The notes under the pieces: generated by a model
The model's input: only the letters and a program-made list of their open reading frames with translations
What the model was told of the DNA's origin: nothing
Databases searched by the model: none
Program-made: the position numbers and the translations under genes
Shown here: one piece after another, positions 1 through 4,390 of the stretch
Layout of the letters: each line of letters opens with the position of its first letter
Numbering within the stretch: the stretch's first letter is position 1
Assembly: GCA_964583095.1 (NCBI GenBank)
Contig: CAZOVB010000126.1
Coordinates: forward strand, 1-5,899
Origin: CAZOVB01 sp964583095
GTDB lineage: Bacteria; Planctomycetota; Phycisphaerae; SM23-33
Length of the DNA stretch: 5,899 nt
Direction: 5' to 3'

Positions 1-18
1 ATATAGGAGAAAAAAAAA

Positions 19-117
19 ATGAAAAATGAAGAAGTTTTTGAAAGGAAGCCAAGATTGGTTGGATTGAAAATTAAACGAAATAATGATTTAACACATGTTC
101 ATTATGAGTATGAATAA
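19..117 (+). CDS. Small hypothetical protein, 32 aa
   Basis: A short reading frame begins at ATG 19 and ends at TAA 115-117, giving a 32-residue protein that begins MKNEEVFERKPRLVGLKIKR and ends in an acidic, aromatic tail (HVHYEYE). The SD-like AGGAG at 5-9 lies nine bases before the ATG and supports this start. The N-terminal half is mixed-charge and the middle is basic; there are no cysteines and no membrane segment. A T-run follows directly, so it may be the end of a transcript that starts outside the window, or a gene of its own. I do not recognise the family. Its reality rests on the SD, the start codon and the terminator, and it may be a fragment of a unit cut by the window edge. Confidence 0.45.
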   Translation: MKNEEVFERKPRLVGLKIKRNNDLTHVHYEYE

Positions 118-146
118 AAAATTAAATCATTTTTTTCTTTTTTTTT
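116..146 (+). terminator. T-rich terminator with weak A/T stem
   Basis: An AAAAAAT (116-122) can pair with ATTTTTT (129-135) and runs into six T, one C and nine T (131-146). Archaeal termination usually needs only such a T-tract. It separates the 32-aa ORF from the HNH gene. Confidence 0.5.
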
Positions 147-160
147 ATGATTTGGAGTTG

Positions 161-181
161 ATGAAATTAAAGGATGAATAA
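161..181 (+). other. Six-codon upstream ORF (MKLKDE)
   Basis: ATG 161 follows GGAG (154-157) with only three bases between, and the frame stops at TAA 179-181, five bases before the ATG of the HNH gene. The best SD-like sequence in this leader serves this mini-ORF rather than the HNH start. It may be a leader peptide for translational coupling, or just the distal part of an SD with no coding role. Confidence 0.25.
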
Positions 182-186
182 AATAA

Positions 187-456
187 ATGAATAATAATGT
201 GATTAAAAGGAAATATGGTCATGCTTTTAGGGAAATGAGAAAACCGTTTCGTTGTTCCATTTGTGGATCTCATTTTAATCATAATGATGATTGTGTTTTT
301 CATCATATTGATTACAAACAGGATATAGTTATTCCAATTTGTAGAATATGTCATGCTAAAATACATTCTGATAAGATTAATCAATTCAATATATTAAGAT
401 CAATTGAAGATAAAGATAAATTGAATGGGAAATTAAATTATTATGTTAAAGATTGA
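187..456 (+). CDS. Small HNH-type zinc protein, 89 aa
   Basis: This 89-residue protein has the Cys/His pattern of the HNH nuclease superfamily. C23-x2-C26 is followed by the double histidine H39-H40 (FHHID), then C52-x2-C55-H56-x3-H60 (CRICHAKIH). In HNH enzymes the four cysteines hold a zinc, the first histidine of the HH pair is the general base and the last His binds the metal. The spacing fits, so DNA nicking or cleavage is possible, though a purely DNA-binding role is not excluded. The protein is shorter than most HNH endonucleases and has no separate target-recognition domain. ATG 187 is the first start after an in-frame TAA (184-186); GGATGA (172-177) could be a weak SD. Its last 14 bases overlap the start of the 525-aa gene, so the two are very likely co-translated. 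A replication-linked nickase or a homing-type nuclease are both plausible. Confidence 0.75.
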   Translation: MNNNVIKRKYGHAFREMRKPFRCSICGSHFNHNDDCVFHHIDYKQDIVIPICRICHAKIHSDKINQFNILRSIEDKDKLNGKLNYYVKD

Positions 457-2020
457 TTCAAGACCTGTTTTGCCTGATCGGTTACAGTTGATTGTTACAC
501 CAGATATTAAGGAATTATTGTATGAAGATGAAAAAGGTAAATTGAATATTAGAAATAATATAAATGATGAAATAAGTAAAAATCTTTCTAATAATGCAAA
601 GGTTAAAGGATATAAAAGAAAACCTGTGTATGATGATAAATCAAGTTATAAAAAAAAGCATTATGAATTTCTTATACCTTCTCAATATGATTATATAACA
701 AAGATTTATTTAGATTGTTGGAATGTCTTTCATATAGCATTAACAGTAAATGTTATTAGATATATTCGTTCAATTCTTAAATCTGATCCAGAAAGATATG
801 ATTTTGATATGGAGTATGATGAAAAAATAAAGTTGGATGATGATAATTTTTTAAATAAACAGAATTGGAAAGGTTGGAATGATGCGTTAATAGGTCAATG
901 GATAGATGAATTACATAATCATATATTAGATATTGCAAATCAGATAATGTATGAAATTTATCCGTTATTTGATTATCATTATTGTAATATAACAGTAAAA
1001 GAAATAGAAATGAATCAAGATGTTTATGTTGGAAAAAATAATAGTTTAACAATTATGAGTTTGATTTTACATAATATAACTAATAAAAGAGGAAAAAAGT
1101 TTACTTCTGATCTTGAAGTGATTTCTTCTTATAGTAGAGTTCCAAAGGTAGAAAATGATAAAGGAATTACTTTAAAACAAAAAAATGCTTGTCATAGTGT
1201 TCAATTTCAGATAGGTAACAGTCTTTATTATAAATTATATAGGAAAGATAAAGATCATATTAGAGCTGAAATTACGGCAAAAAATAAATTTGTTAAAAAT
1301 AGGTTTGAAAAAAAATATGTATATGATTTTGATAATAATTTAAAAAAGATTGATCGTTCCTGTAAATTAGAAAAGATTTTACCTGCAATGAAACAGTTAT
1401 CAAAGGATATTTTTAAAGAATCAAAATTGAACGATTTTATTAATAATTTAGTTGAAGAAGAAAAAAAACTTTTGGATCAGCATAGAATAAGTAAATTGTA
1501 TGATTTTTTGGATCAATCTGAAATGTATGAGTTAATGACAATTATTGATAGTGTTCTTAATGATATGCCTATACCAAAAAGATATAAAAATAATAATGAT
1601 GAAAAAGTAATATCATATATGAGAAGAAATAAGGAAATGAAGAAAAACTTTTATCGCAAATATGATAAAAAGGGTAATTATGATTTAATATATGATCCTA
1701 AAAAGGCAATGAAAAAAAGACAAGAAATGATTAATAAACGATATGCTAAACCTGAAGTATGGAAAGTTAAAGATTATCATGAACAAGATCATATTTTAAG
1801 GAATAAACAAAAAAATTTGCAAAAATCGGTTATTAATCAAAAAAGGAAATTAGCTAGAACAATGTATGAAGTAGATAAATATGGTTTACCCAATTCATTT
1901 CATATTATTGGATGTTTTTCTGATAAAGAAGAATTAAAGAAACAGTATAAAATTGAACAAGAAGAAAAGAAAAGAAAAAATGAATTACATCATGATGGTT
2001 ATGGTTATTTAAAAGTATAA
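443..2020 (+). CDS. Putative replication initiator, 525 aa
   Basis: This is the largest gene of the plus-strand block. I do not recognise it by overall sequence. Two segments resemble the core of phage gene II/plasmid Rep-type initiators: a strand with an acidic pair, VKEIEMNQDVYVG (185-197), and SVQFQIGNSLYYKLYRKD followed by HIRAEITAKNKF (252-283), which echoes the 'K-x-Y-[DR]-K ... hR-h-E' pattern of that family. No HUH (His-x-His) motif is visible; if it nicks DNA, a tyrosine such as Y262, Y263 or Y266 would be a candidate, but this is a guess. The N-terminal part contains a run of aromatic residues (81-107). The C-terminal third (about 380-515) is very rich in Lys, Arg and Glu and probably helical and nucleic-acid binding. 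No membrane segment or signal peptide is seen. The start overlaps the HNH gene stop and has no clear SD, suggesting translational coupling. Size, position and the lack of another replication gene support an initiator role; a relaxase or structural protein remains possible. Confidence 0.4.
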   Translation: MLKIDSRPVLPDRLQLIVTPDIKELLYEDEKGKLNIRNNINDEISKNLSNNAKVKGYKRKPVYDDKSSYKKKHYEFLIPSQYDYITKIYLDCWNVFHIALTVNVIRYIRSILKSDPERYDFDMEYDEKIKLDDDNFLNKQNWKGWNDALIGQWIDELHNHILDIANQIMYEIYPLFDYHYCNITVKEIEMNQDVYVGKNNSLTIMSLILHNITNKRGKKFTSDLEVISSYSRVPKVENDKGITLKQKNACHSVQFQIGNSLYYKLYRKDKDHIRAEITAKNKFVKNRFEKKYVYDFDNNLKKIDRSCKLEKILPAMKQLSKDIFKESKLNDFINNLVEEEKKLLDQHRISKLYDFLDQSEMYELMTIIDSVLNDMPIPKRYKNNNDEKVISYMRRNKEMKKNFYRKYDKKGNYDLIYDPKKAMKKRQEMINKRYAKPEVWKVKDYHEQDHILRNKQKNLQKSVINQKRKLARTMYEVDKYGLPNSFHIIGCFSDKEELKKQYKIEQEEKKRKNELHHDGYGYLKV

Positions 2021-2031
2021 TTAAACTTACT

Positions 2032-2080
2032 CCTCTAATTTTGCTCATATCATTCTTACCTCAAAAGAAATAATTGGAGG
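2032..2080 (+). promoter_or_regulatory. SD-sequestering leader hairpin
   Basis: CCTCTAATT (2032-2040) can pair with AATTGGAGG (2072-2080), nine pairs including one G-U, closing a 31-nt loop. The 3' arm contains most of the SD of the next gene, and the 5' arm mimics the anti-SD of 16S rRNA. Folded, it would hide the ribosome site of the UUG-start gene at 2091; translation of the 525-aa gene ends at 2020, just before the stem. Confidence 0.4.
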
Positions 2081-2090
2081 TGATAATTTT

Positions 2091-2267
2091 TTGACTAAAT
2101 TTGAAAAATCAGTTACTATTAATCTTGGAAATTTTAATAGTATGAAAATAGGAGTAACTGAAGCTTCAAGTTTTGAAGAATGTGATACACAAATTAGTGA
2201 TTACATTAAAAAACTTGGATTAAGGATTTCAGAACCTATTGGTAGCGTTTTAAAAATATCCTATTAA
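2091..2267 (+). CDS. Small conserved-looking protein, 58 aa, UUG start
   Basis: Reading from TTG 2091 to TAA 2265-2267 gives 58 residues, (M)TKFEKSVTINLGNFNSMKIG and onward, ending in KISY. The start is fixed by a near-perfect SD, GGAGGTGAT (2076-2084 region), six bases before TTG; no ATG exists until mid-gene. The pattern 'VTINLGNFNSMKIGV' followed by an amphipathic helix (about 27-41, DTQISDYIKKLGLRI) suggests a small alpha/beta fold. It reminds me of short 'xVNLGNYxSxKI' proteins of mobile elements in bacteria and archaea, whose function I do not know. The stop codon abuts the SD of the next gene, so 2091-2415 reads as a tight two-gene unit. Function unassigned. Confidence 0.65.
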   Translation: MTKFEKSVTINLGNFNSMKIGVTEASSFEECDTQISDYIKKLGLRISEPIGSVLKISY

Positions 2268-2283
2268 GGAGGAGGTGATAAAT

Positions 2284-2415
2284 ATAGCTAGATATAGAAA
2301 AAGATCTCCTACTAGAGCTTCCAATGTGAAAATGAAAAGAGCTGCTAATGTTAAAATTCGTGGGAGTAATGCTTCAAAAGCTGGATCTACATTTAAACGA
2401 TCACATGGATTTTAA
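2284..2415 (+). CDS. Very basic 43-aa protein, apparent AUA start
   Basis: The open frame ends at TAA 2413-2415 and encodes (M)ARYRKRSPTRASNVKMKR and onward to KRSHGF. It carries seven Arg and six Lys, with no acidic residue, so it almost certainly binds nucleic acid or an acidic surface. Two tandem eight-residue units are visible, ASNVKMKR (12-19) and AANVKIRG (20-27), followed by SNASKAGS. The SD AAGGAGGAGGTGAT (2266-2279) is the strongest in the window. The codon four bases after it is ATA (2284), the same spacing at which the gene at 2487 has ATG. The alternative start, GTG 2275, lies inside the SD and would add MIN. A downstream ATG (2332) would cut off the basic N-terminus. Roles such as DNA compaction, virion packaging or RNA binding are conceivable; none is shown. 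Confidence 0.6.
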   Translation: MARYRKRSPTRASNVKMKRAANVKIRGSNASKAGSTFKRSHGF

Positions 2416-2458
2416 TTATGAGAATGAAAACATTTTCTCATAACCTCTTTCTCTTTTT
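2416..2458 (+). terminator. Hairpin plus T-rich terminator
   Basis: TTATGAGAA (2416-2424) pairs perfectly with TTCTCATAA (2435-2443) around a 10-nt loop, directly after the stop of the basic protein. A pyrimidine stretch ending in seven T follows. It likely ends the 2091-2415 unit. Confidence 0.6.
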
Positions 2459-2486
2459 TTATTACTTTAGTTAGGAGTTGATAATA

Positions 2487-2633
2487 ATGAAAACTACTGA
2501 AGAAAAAATAGCATATTTAAGATTTAAAATTAAAAGAAAACAATTTAGGAAAGATAGTATTGAAGATGAAATAAAAGAATTACGATCTAAACTAGATCAT
2601 CAATTACAATTACTCGATAGCGTTAAAAAATAA
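2487..2633 (+). CDS. Small helical (coiled-coil) protein, 48 aa
   Basis: From ATG 2487 to TAA 2631-2633, this encodes a 48-residue protein, MKTTEEKIAYLRFKIKRKQF and onward. The start follows GGAGTTGAT (2474-2482) with four bases of spacing. Nearly the whole chain can form one charged helix with hydrophobic residues at heptad-like spacing (I8, L11, F13, I15; then I29, L32, L36, L40, L42), consistent with a short coiled coil and self- or hetero-dimerisation. There are no cysteines or membrane segments. It has its own SD and sits downstream of a terminator. The 'SKLDH' near its end resembles 'FKLDH' in the next protein, probably by chance. Family not recognised; a regulator or adaptor is possible. 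Confidence 0.6.
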   Translation: MKTTEEKIAYLRFKIKRKQFRKDSIEDEIKELRSKLDHQLQLLDSVKK

Positions 2634-2646
2634 TTAGGTTGGATTT

Positions 2647-2680
2647 GGTAGGAACATAAACGCGTAGCGTTCTTCCTACC
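2647..2680 (+). repeat. Two-tier intergenic hairpin
   Basis: GGTAGGAA (2647-2654) pairs with TTCCTACC (2673-2680), and inside it AACGC (2659-2663) pairs with GCGTT (2667-2671) around a GTA loop. It is GC-rich against its surroundings and is followed by eight A rather than T, so it is not a simple terminator for the plus strand. The 3' arm carries GCGTTCTTCCTACC, one of five related intergenic motifs. It sits between the 48-aa gene and the zinc-protein SD and may act on RNA processing or translation. Confidence 0.6.
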
Positions 2681-2707
2681 CCAAAAAAAATATTTTGAGT
2701 GGTGATT

Positions 2708-2884
2708 ATGAAAAAATTTGTTTGTGCGATCTGCCAGAAGGAAATATCAAAAGGAAATATTTTGACAATGTGTTCCATTGGTGTAAAAGGAAATAGTGTT
2801 ATTACTCATGTTTGCAAGAAATGTTCATCTGATCCAATTAAGATGAATAAATTAAGATTTAAGCTAGATCATATTTTACGATAA
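2708..2884 (+). CDS. Cys4 zinc-ribbon-like protein, 58 aa
   Basis: The protein MKKFVCAICQKEISKGNILT and onward has two CxxC knuckles, C6-x2-C9 and C36-x2-C39, spaced as in small zinc ribbons, with H34 and C22 as extra candidate ligands. The C-terminal stretch (42-58) is a basic helix. Such proteins in archaeal plasmids and viruses usually bind DNA or RNA, or contact transcription machinery; here that is inference. ATG 2708 is chosen because GGTGAT (2701-2706) just before it is the SD. The frame stays open to GTG codons at 2699 and 2702, but these lie in or before that SD. The SD-start gap is unusually short. It is the last gene of the plus-strand block before the long repeat region. Confidence 0.7.
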   Translation: MKKFVCAICQKEISKGNILTMCSIGVKGNSVITHVCKKCSSDPIKMNKLRFKLDHILR

Positions 2885-2921
2885 TGTTACTATCAGTATT
2901 CAAACATACATTGTCAATAAA

Positions 2922-3021
2922 AAATACAATTTGGATGTTCATATTCGGTTTTTGAATCAAAAACTTTTCAAATTAGTATTTTGGTATTCATGAAAAAAAA
3001 GGTGTTCAGAATCCATTTATG
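2922..3021. repeat. Direct repeat copy 1 (152-bp period)
   Basis: This 100-bp block recurs 152 bp downstream at 3074-3173 with seven mismatches by eye; the 64-base core from 2938 has one. It contains the perfect palindrome GTTTTTGA-A-TCAAAAAC (2948-2964) and ends in ATGAAAAAAAA (2990 on), which opens a 17-codon peptide frame. Iterons, an operator pair or duplicated small genes would all fit. Confidence 0.85.
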
Positions 3022-3073
3022 TTTGTTATCTGAAAAAGTATGAAATGAAAAAAAAGTTGATTAGGTTAATAAG

Positions 3074-3173
3074 AAATTCAATTTTGATATTCATATTCGG
3101 TTTTTGAATCAAAAACTTTTCAAATTGGTATTTTGGTATTCATGAAAAAAAAGTTCTTCAGAATACATTTATG
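3074..3173. repeat. Direct repeat copy 2 (152-bp period)
   Basis: Second copy of the block at 2922-3021, about 93% identical, with the same palindrome at 3100-3116. The spacer after copy 1 (3022-3073, TTTGTTATCTG...ATGAAAAAAAA) has its own diverged relative at about 3284-3345, so the unit seems to have been duplicated as a whole and then partly decayed or interrupted. Confidence 0.85.
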
Positions 3174-3249
3174 GTTTTTATTCAAATTGACTATTTTTTT
3201 AACTAAAATAAGTAAAATGTTGTTCATTCTTCTACTGTTGAAGATCTGA
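3142..3249 (+). CDS. Possible 35-aa hydrophobic peptide
   Basis: ATG 3142, at the end of repeat copy 2, opens a 35-codon frame closing at TGA 3247-3249. The peptide starts MKKKFFRIHLWFLF and continues almost wholly with hydrophobic residues (ending LFILLLLKI): a positive N-terminus then a membrane-spanning stretch. The matching frame in copy 1 (2990) stops after 17 codons (MKKKVFRIHLCLLSEKV), and another frame at 3045 gives MKKKLIRLIRNSILIFIFGF. The similarity of small membrane peptides in tandem repeats to type I toxin loci is only an analogy. AT-rich DNA yields such peptides by chance, and no SD is obvious. Confidence 0.2.
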   Translation: MKKKFFRIHLWFLFKLTIFLTKISKMLFILLLLKI

Positions 3250-3350
3250 TCGAAAACACTTGAACAATTTTATACAATTAATATTTGTTATCTGGAAAAA
3301 ATAACAATGAAAAAAAATGAATATATTGATTAATTAAGGAAATTAGAAAA

Positions 3351-3380
3351 ATAACCAATTTTAACCCATAGGGAATTATA
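3351..3380 (+). repeat. CCCATAGGG repeat, copy 1
   Basis: ATAACCAATTTTAACCCATAGGGAATTATA closely matches 4360-4390, differing by one deleted T and one inserted C plus the last bases. The centre CCC-ATA-GGG can form a small hairpin. The two copies, same orientation and about 1 kb apart, flank the sRNA candidate and two small minus-strand genes. Confidence 0.75.
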
Positions 3381-3499
3381 CTATTCATTCCAAAGGAAAA
3401 CGGCTTTGATTGGTTGTTCTTCCTGCAAAAAAAGATGACAATAAGGACATGAGCAAAAACAAAAAATAATTCATTCCTGAAGGTATCCGTTTTCGTTGG

Positions 3500-3528
3500 C
3501 GTTCTTCTGCACCATCGAAAGAAGAACG
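3500..3528. repeat. 9-bp hairpin, 11-nt loop
   Basis: CGTTCTTCT (3500-3508) pairs perfectly with AGAAGAACG (3520-3528). The left arm belongs to the TTGGCGTTCTTC motif family. It could be a structured RNA end or an extruded DNA site such as a nick site; nothing else decides. Confidence 0.6.
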
Positions 3529-3604
3529 ACATAAGAAAACATTGGCACCATTCAAGAATGGATTATTTATTATTGATTATTAATAACAAATAAGAAACAA
3601 AAAG

Positions 3605-3612
3605 TATATAAA
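3605..3612 (+). promoter_or_regulatory. TATA box of the sRNA candidate
   Basis: TATATAAA preceded by the A-rich AAAAAG, as in archaeal BRE plus TATA promoters. Its centre lies about 26 bases before 3635, exactly where the 11-bp stem of the candidate sRNA begins. Confidence 0.5.
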
Positions 3613-3634
3613 TATGTTATCATATTTGTTATAT

Positions 3635-3705
3635 AATAGGAAAGGCAATTTTTTTTATAGAATTGGCGTTCTTCCTAATCCCTTTCCTATTCTTTTCTTC
3701 CTTTT
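3635..3705 (+). ncRNA. Candidate structured small RNA, about 60-75 nt
   Basis: AATAGGAAAGG (3635-3645) pairs perfectly with CCTTTCCTATT (3681-3691), closing a 35-nt interior. Within that, CAATT (3646-3650) and AATTG (3661-3665) can form an inner stem, leaving GCGTTCTTCCTAATC single-stranded. A TATA box sits the right distance upstream to start transcription at the stem, and a T-rich stretch (3691-3713) follows it as a terminator. Promoter, compact fold and terminator together make a self-contained RNA gene. The exposed motif is shared with other non-coding sites in the window and may be the active part. Its 3' end overlaps the tail of the convergent minus-strand gene by a few bases. No known RNA family is recognised. 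Confidence 0.45.
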
Positions 3706-3883
3706 ATTTTAGTTTGTTCAACCAGTTTTTTAAGTTATGATGTAGTTCGTTTTCTAGTATGATGTGTTCCGTTATCATGTTTTGTTTTAGATCATGTTGT
3801 AGGATTTTTAATTGATTGAGTTTGTTTATTTCTGCATAGTATTTATTGAATCTGTCGGATCCTAAATAAGTTCTTTTTACCAT
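3704..3883 (-). CDS. Small hypothetical protein, 59 aa
   Basis: From the ATG at 3881-3883 this encodes 59 residues, MVKRTYLGSDRFNKYYAEIN and onward to NWLNKLK. The open frame extends three codons further to a TTG at 3890-3892 (62 aa), but GTTGAT just before the ATG acts as a weak SD, as the TTGAT in the SD of the gene at 2487 does. The chain is largely helical, rich in Lys, Asn, Leu and His, with no cysteines or membrane segment. It begins 13 bases after the stop of the 40-aa gene upstream and is probably transcribed with it. The family is not recognised. A two-gene module of small proteins invites comparison with toxin-antitoxin pairs, but no motif supports that. Confidence 0.6.
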   Translation of the reverse strand: MVKRTYLGSDRFNKYYAEINKLNQLKILQHDLKQNMITEHIILENELHHNLKNWLNKLK

Positions 3884-3896
3884 GTGTATCAACAGT

Positions 3897-4019
3897 TTAT
3901 ATTTGATCGTCTATTACTTGGATGATTGAATCTATTTCATATTTGTTGTTTTCAAGTATATTTCTTATTGTTATTGCATCTGCTTGATTGATTATGATTT
4001 TTTTCTCCATTTGATTCAT
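3897..4019 (-). CDS. Small hypothetical protein, 40 aa
   Basis: On the minus strand ATG 4019-4017 opens a frame that stops at TAA 3899-3897, giving MNQMEKKIIINQADAITIRN and onward to IIQVIDDQI. A second ATG three codons in (4010) is possible. There is no SD; instead AT-rich TATA-like sequence lies about 20-38 bases upstream, so the mRNA is probably leaderless. The predicted fold is a short strand (KIIIN) followed by a helix with regularly spaced Ile, as in small regulators or antitoxin-like proteins, but there is no diagnostic motif. It is first in a likely two-gene unit with the 59-aa gene. Confidence 0.55.
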   Translation of the reverse strand: MNQMEKKIIINQADAITIRNILENNKYEIDSIIQVIDDQI

Positions 4020-4037
4020 ATTATGAAGAATATGTTT

Positions 4038-4057
4038 ATTTATATTTAATATTTATA
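4038..4057 (-). promoter_or_regulatory. TATA region for the two small minus-strand genes
   Basis: Read on the minus strand, TATAAATATTAAATATAAAT covers -38 to -19 relative to the ATG at 4019. Such a TATA element at this distance fits leaderless transcription of the 40-aa gene. Confidence 0.5.
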
Positions 4058-4102
4058 CAAAAGTTGGTGTATTATGTAAAATTTGTTGTGTATTTTATAC
4101 AC
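4055..4102. promoter_or_regulatory. Candidate operator, repeated GTGTAT half-sites
   Basis: A perfect palindrome GTGTAT-TTT-ATACAC lies at 4088-4102. A further GTGTAT occurs at 4067-4072, exactly 21 bp (two helical turns) before the first half-site, and ATACA at 4055-4059 inside the TATA region. The phased half-sites just upstream of the promoter suggest a dimeric regulator binding site, perhaps for one of the small proteins of this element. Confidence 0.4.
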
Positions 4103-4304
4103 ATATTATGATTTTATTTAAAATTGGTAAATTGTGTTTATAGGTAAAACAGTTCTTTCTTGATCTATTTTATTTAATAGGATTTTATTATCTTATCTTG
4201 TTAAATCTTGTTATTTTATTCTTATTCTTATTTTTATTTTTATTTTATTTATTTACTGATCCAATTCATTGGCGTTACTCGTTGTTTTACTACCACAATT
4301 CAAG

Positions 4305-4325
4305 AACCCAAATCGTGTTTGGGTT
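4305..4325. repeat. 8-bp hairpin downstream of the recombinase
   Basis: AACCCAAA (4305-4312) and TTTGGGTT (4318-4325) pair perfectly around a five-base loop, about 60 bases past the recombinase stop. It probably forms in its 3' untranslated RNA. No T-run follows it on the minus strand, so it is not a classical intrinsic terminator. Confidence 0.6.
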
Positions 4326-4359
4326 ATTGTTCTCTCTATATCCCTAGCGGAGCGATATG

Positions 4360-4390
4360 ATAACCAATTTAACCCATAGGGACATTATTA
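4360..4390 (+). repeat. CCCATAGGG repeat, copy 2, at recombinase 3' end
   Basis: The block ATAACCAATTTAACCCATAGGGACATTATTA repeats 3351-3380 with two single-base indels. It includes the stop codon of the recombinase. Repeat ends adjoining a recombinase gene can be recombination sites, though no tRNA-like sequence is seen in it. Confidence 0.7.

Larger units (their letters stand above)
2885..3634. other. Convergent non-coding region, origin candidate
   Basis: No ordinary gene is supported here. A minus-strand open frame at 3278-3532 lacks an SD or promoter and runs through hairpins and repeat remnants, so I leave it out. The region holds the 152-bp repeats, a third partial repeat (3284-3345), one copy of the CCCATAGGG repeat (3351-3380), TTCC-AAA-GGAA, a 9-bp hairpin (3500-3528) and the palindrome CCATTC-AA-GAATGG (around 3548-3561). 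It lies where the two gene blocks converge. Dense repeats and AT-rich DNA make it the best candidate for a replication origin or partition site, unproven. Confidence 0.35.
4020..4387. other. Intergenic region between recombinase and small genes
   Basis: No gene is seen on either strand. From the right it holds the 3' end repeat of the recombinase, a weak ATATC...GATAT stem (4338-4358), the AACCCAAA/TTTGGGTT hairpin, a TTGGCGTT motif (4269), a low-complexity T-rich tract made of TTATTY units (4211-4255), the GTGTAT operator candidate, and the TATA region. The T-rich tract would melt easily. Confidence 0.5.

Noticed and set aside
145..384. Minus-strand open frame opposite the HNH gene
   Set aside because: It is antisense to a protein with clear HNH motifs and its composition is that of a reversed AT-rich gene.
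777..1052. Minus-strand 91-codon open frame inside the 525-aa gene
   Set aside because: Shadow of the coding frame: rich in His, Tyr and Leu from reversed AT codons, with no start signals.
2922..3173. CRISPR-like array
   Set aside because: There are only two copies of a 100-bp repeat at a 152-bp period, with no short regular repeats or unique uniform spacers and no cas genes.
3278..3532. Minus-strand 84-codon open frame
   Set aside because: It runs through repeat remnants and a hairpin, has no SD or TATA box, and its protein is a low-complexity Phe-rich translation of A-rich plus-strand DNA.
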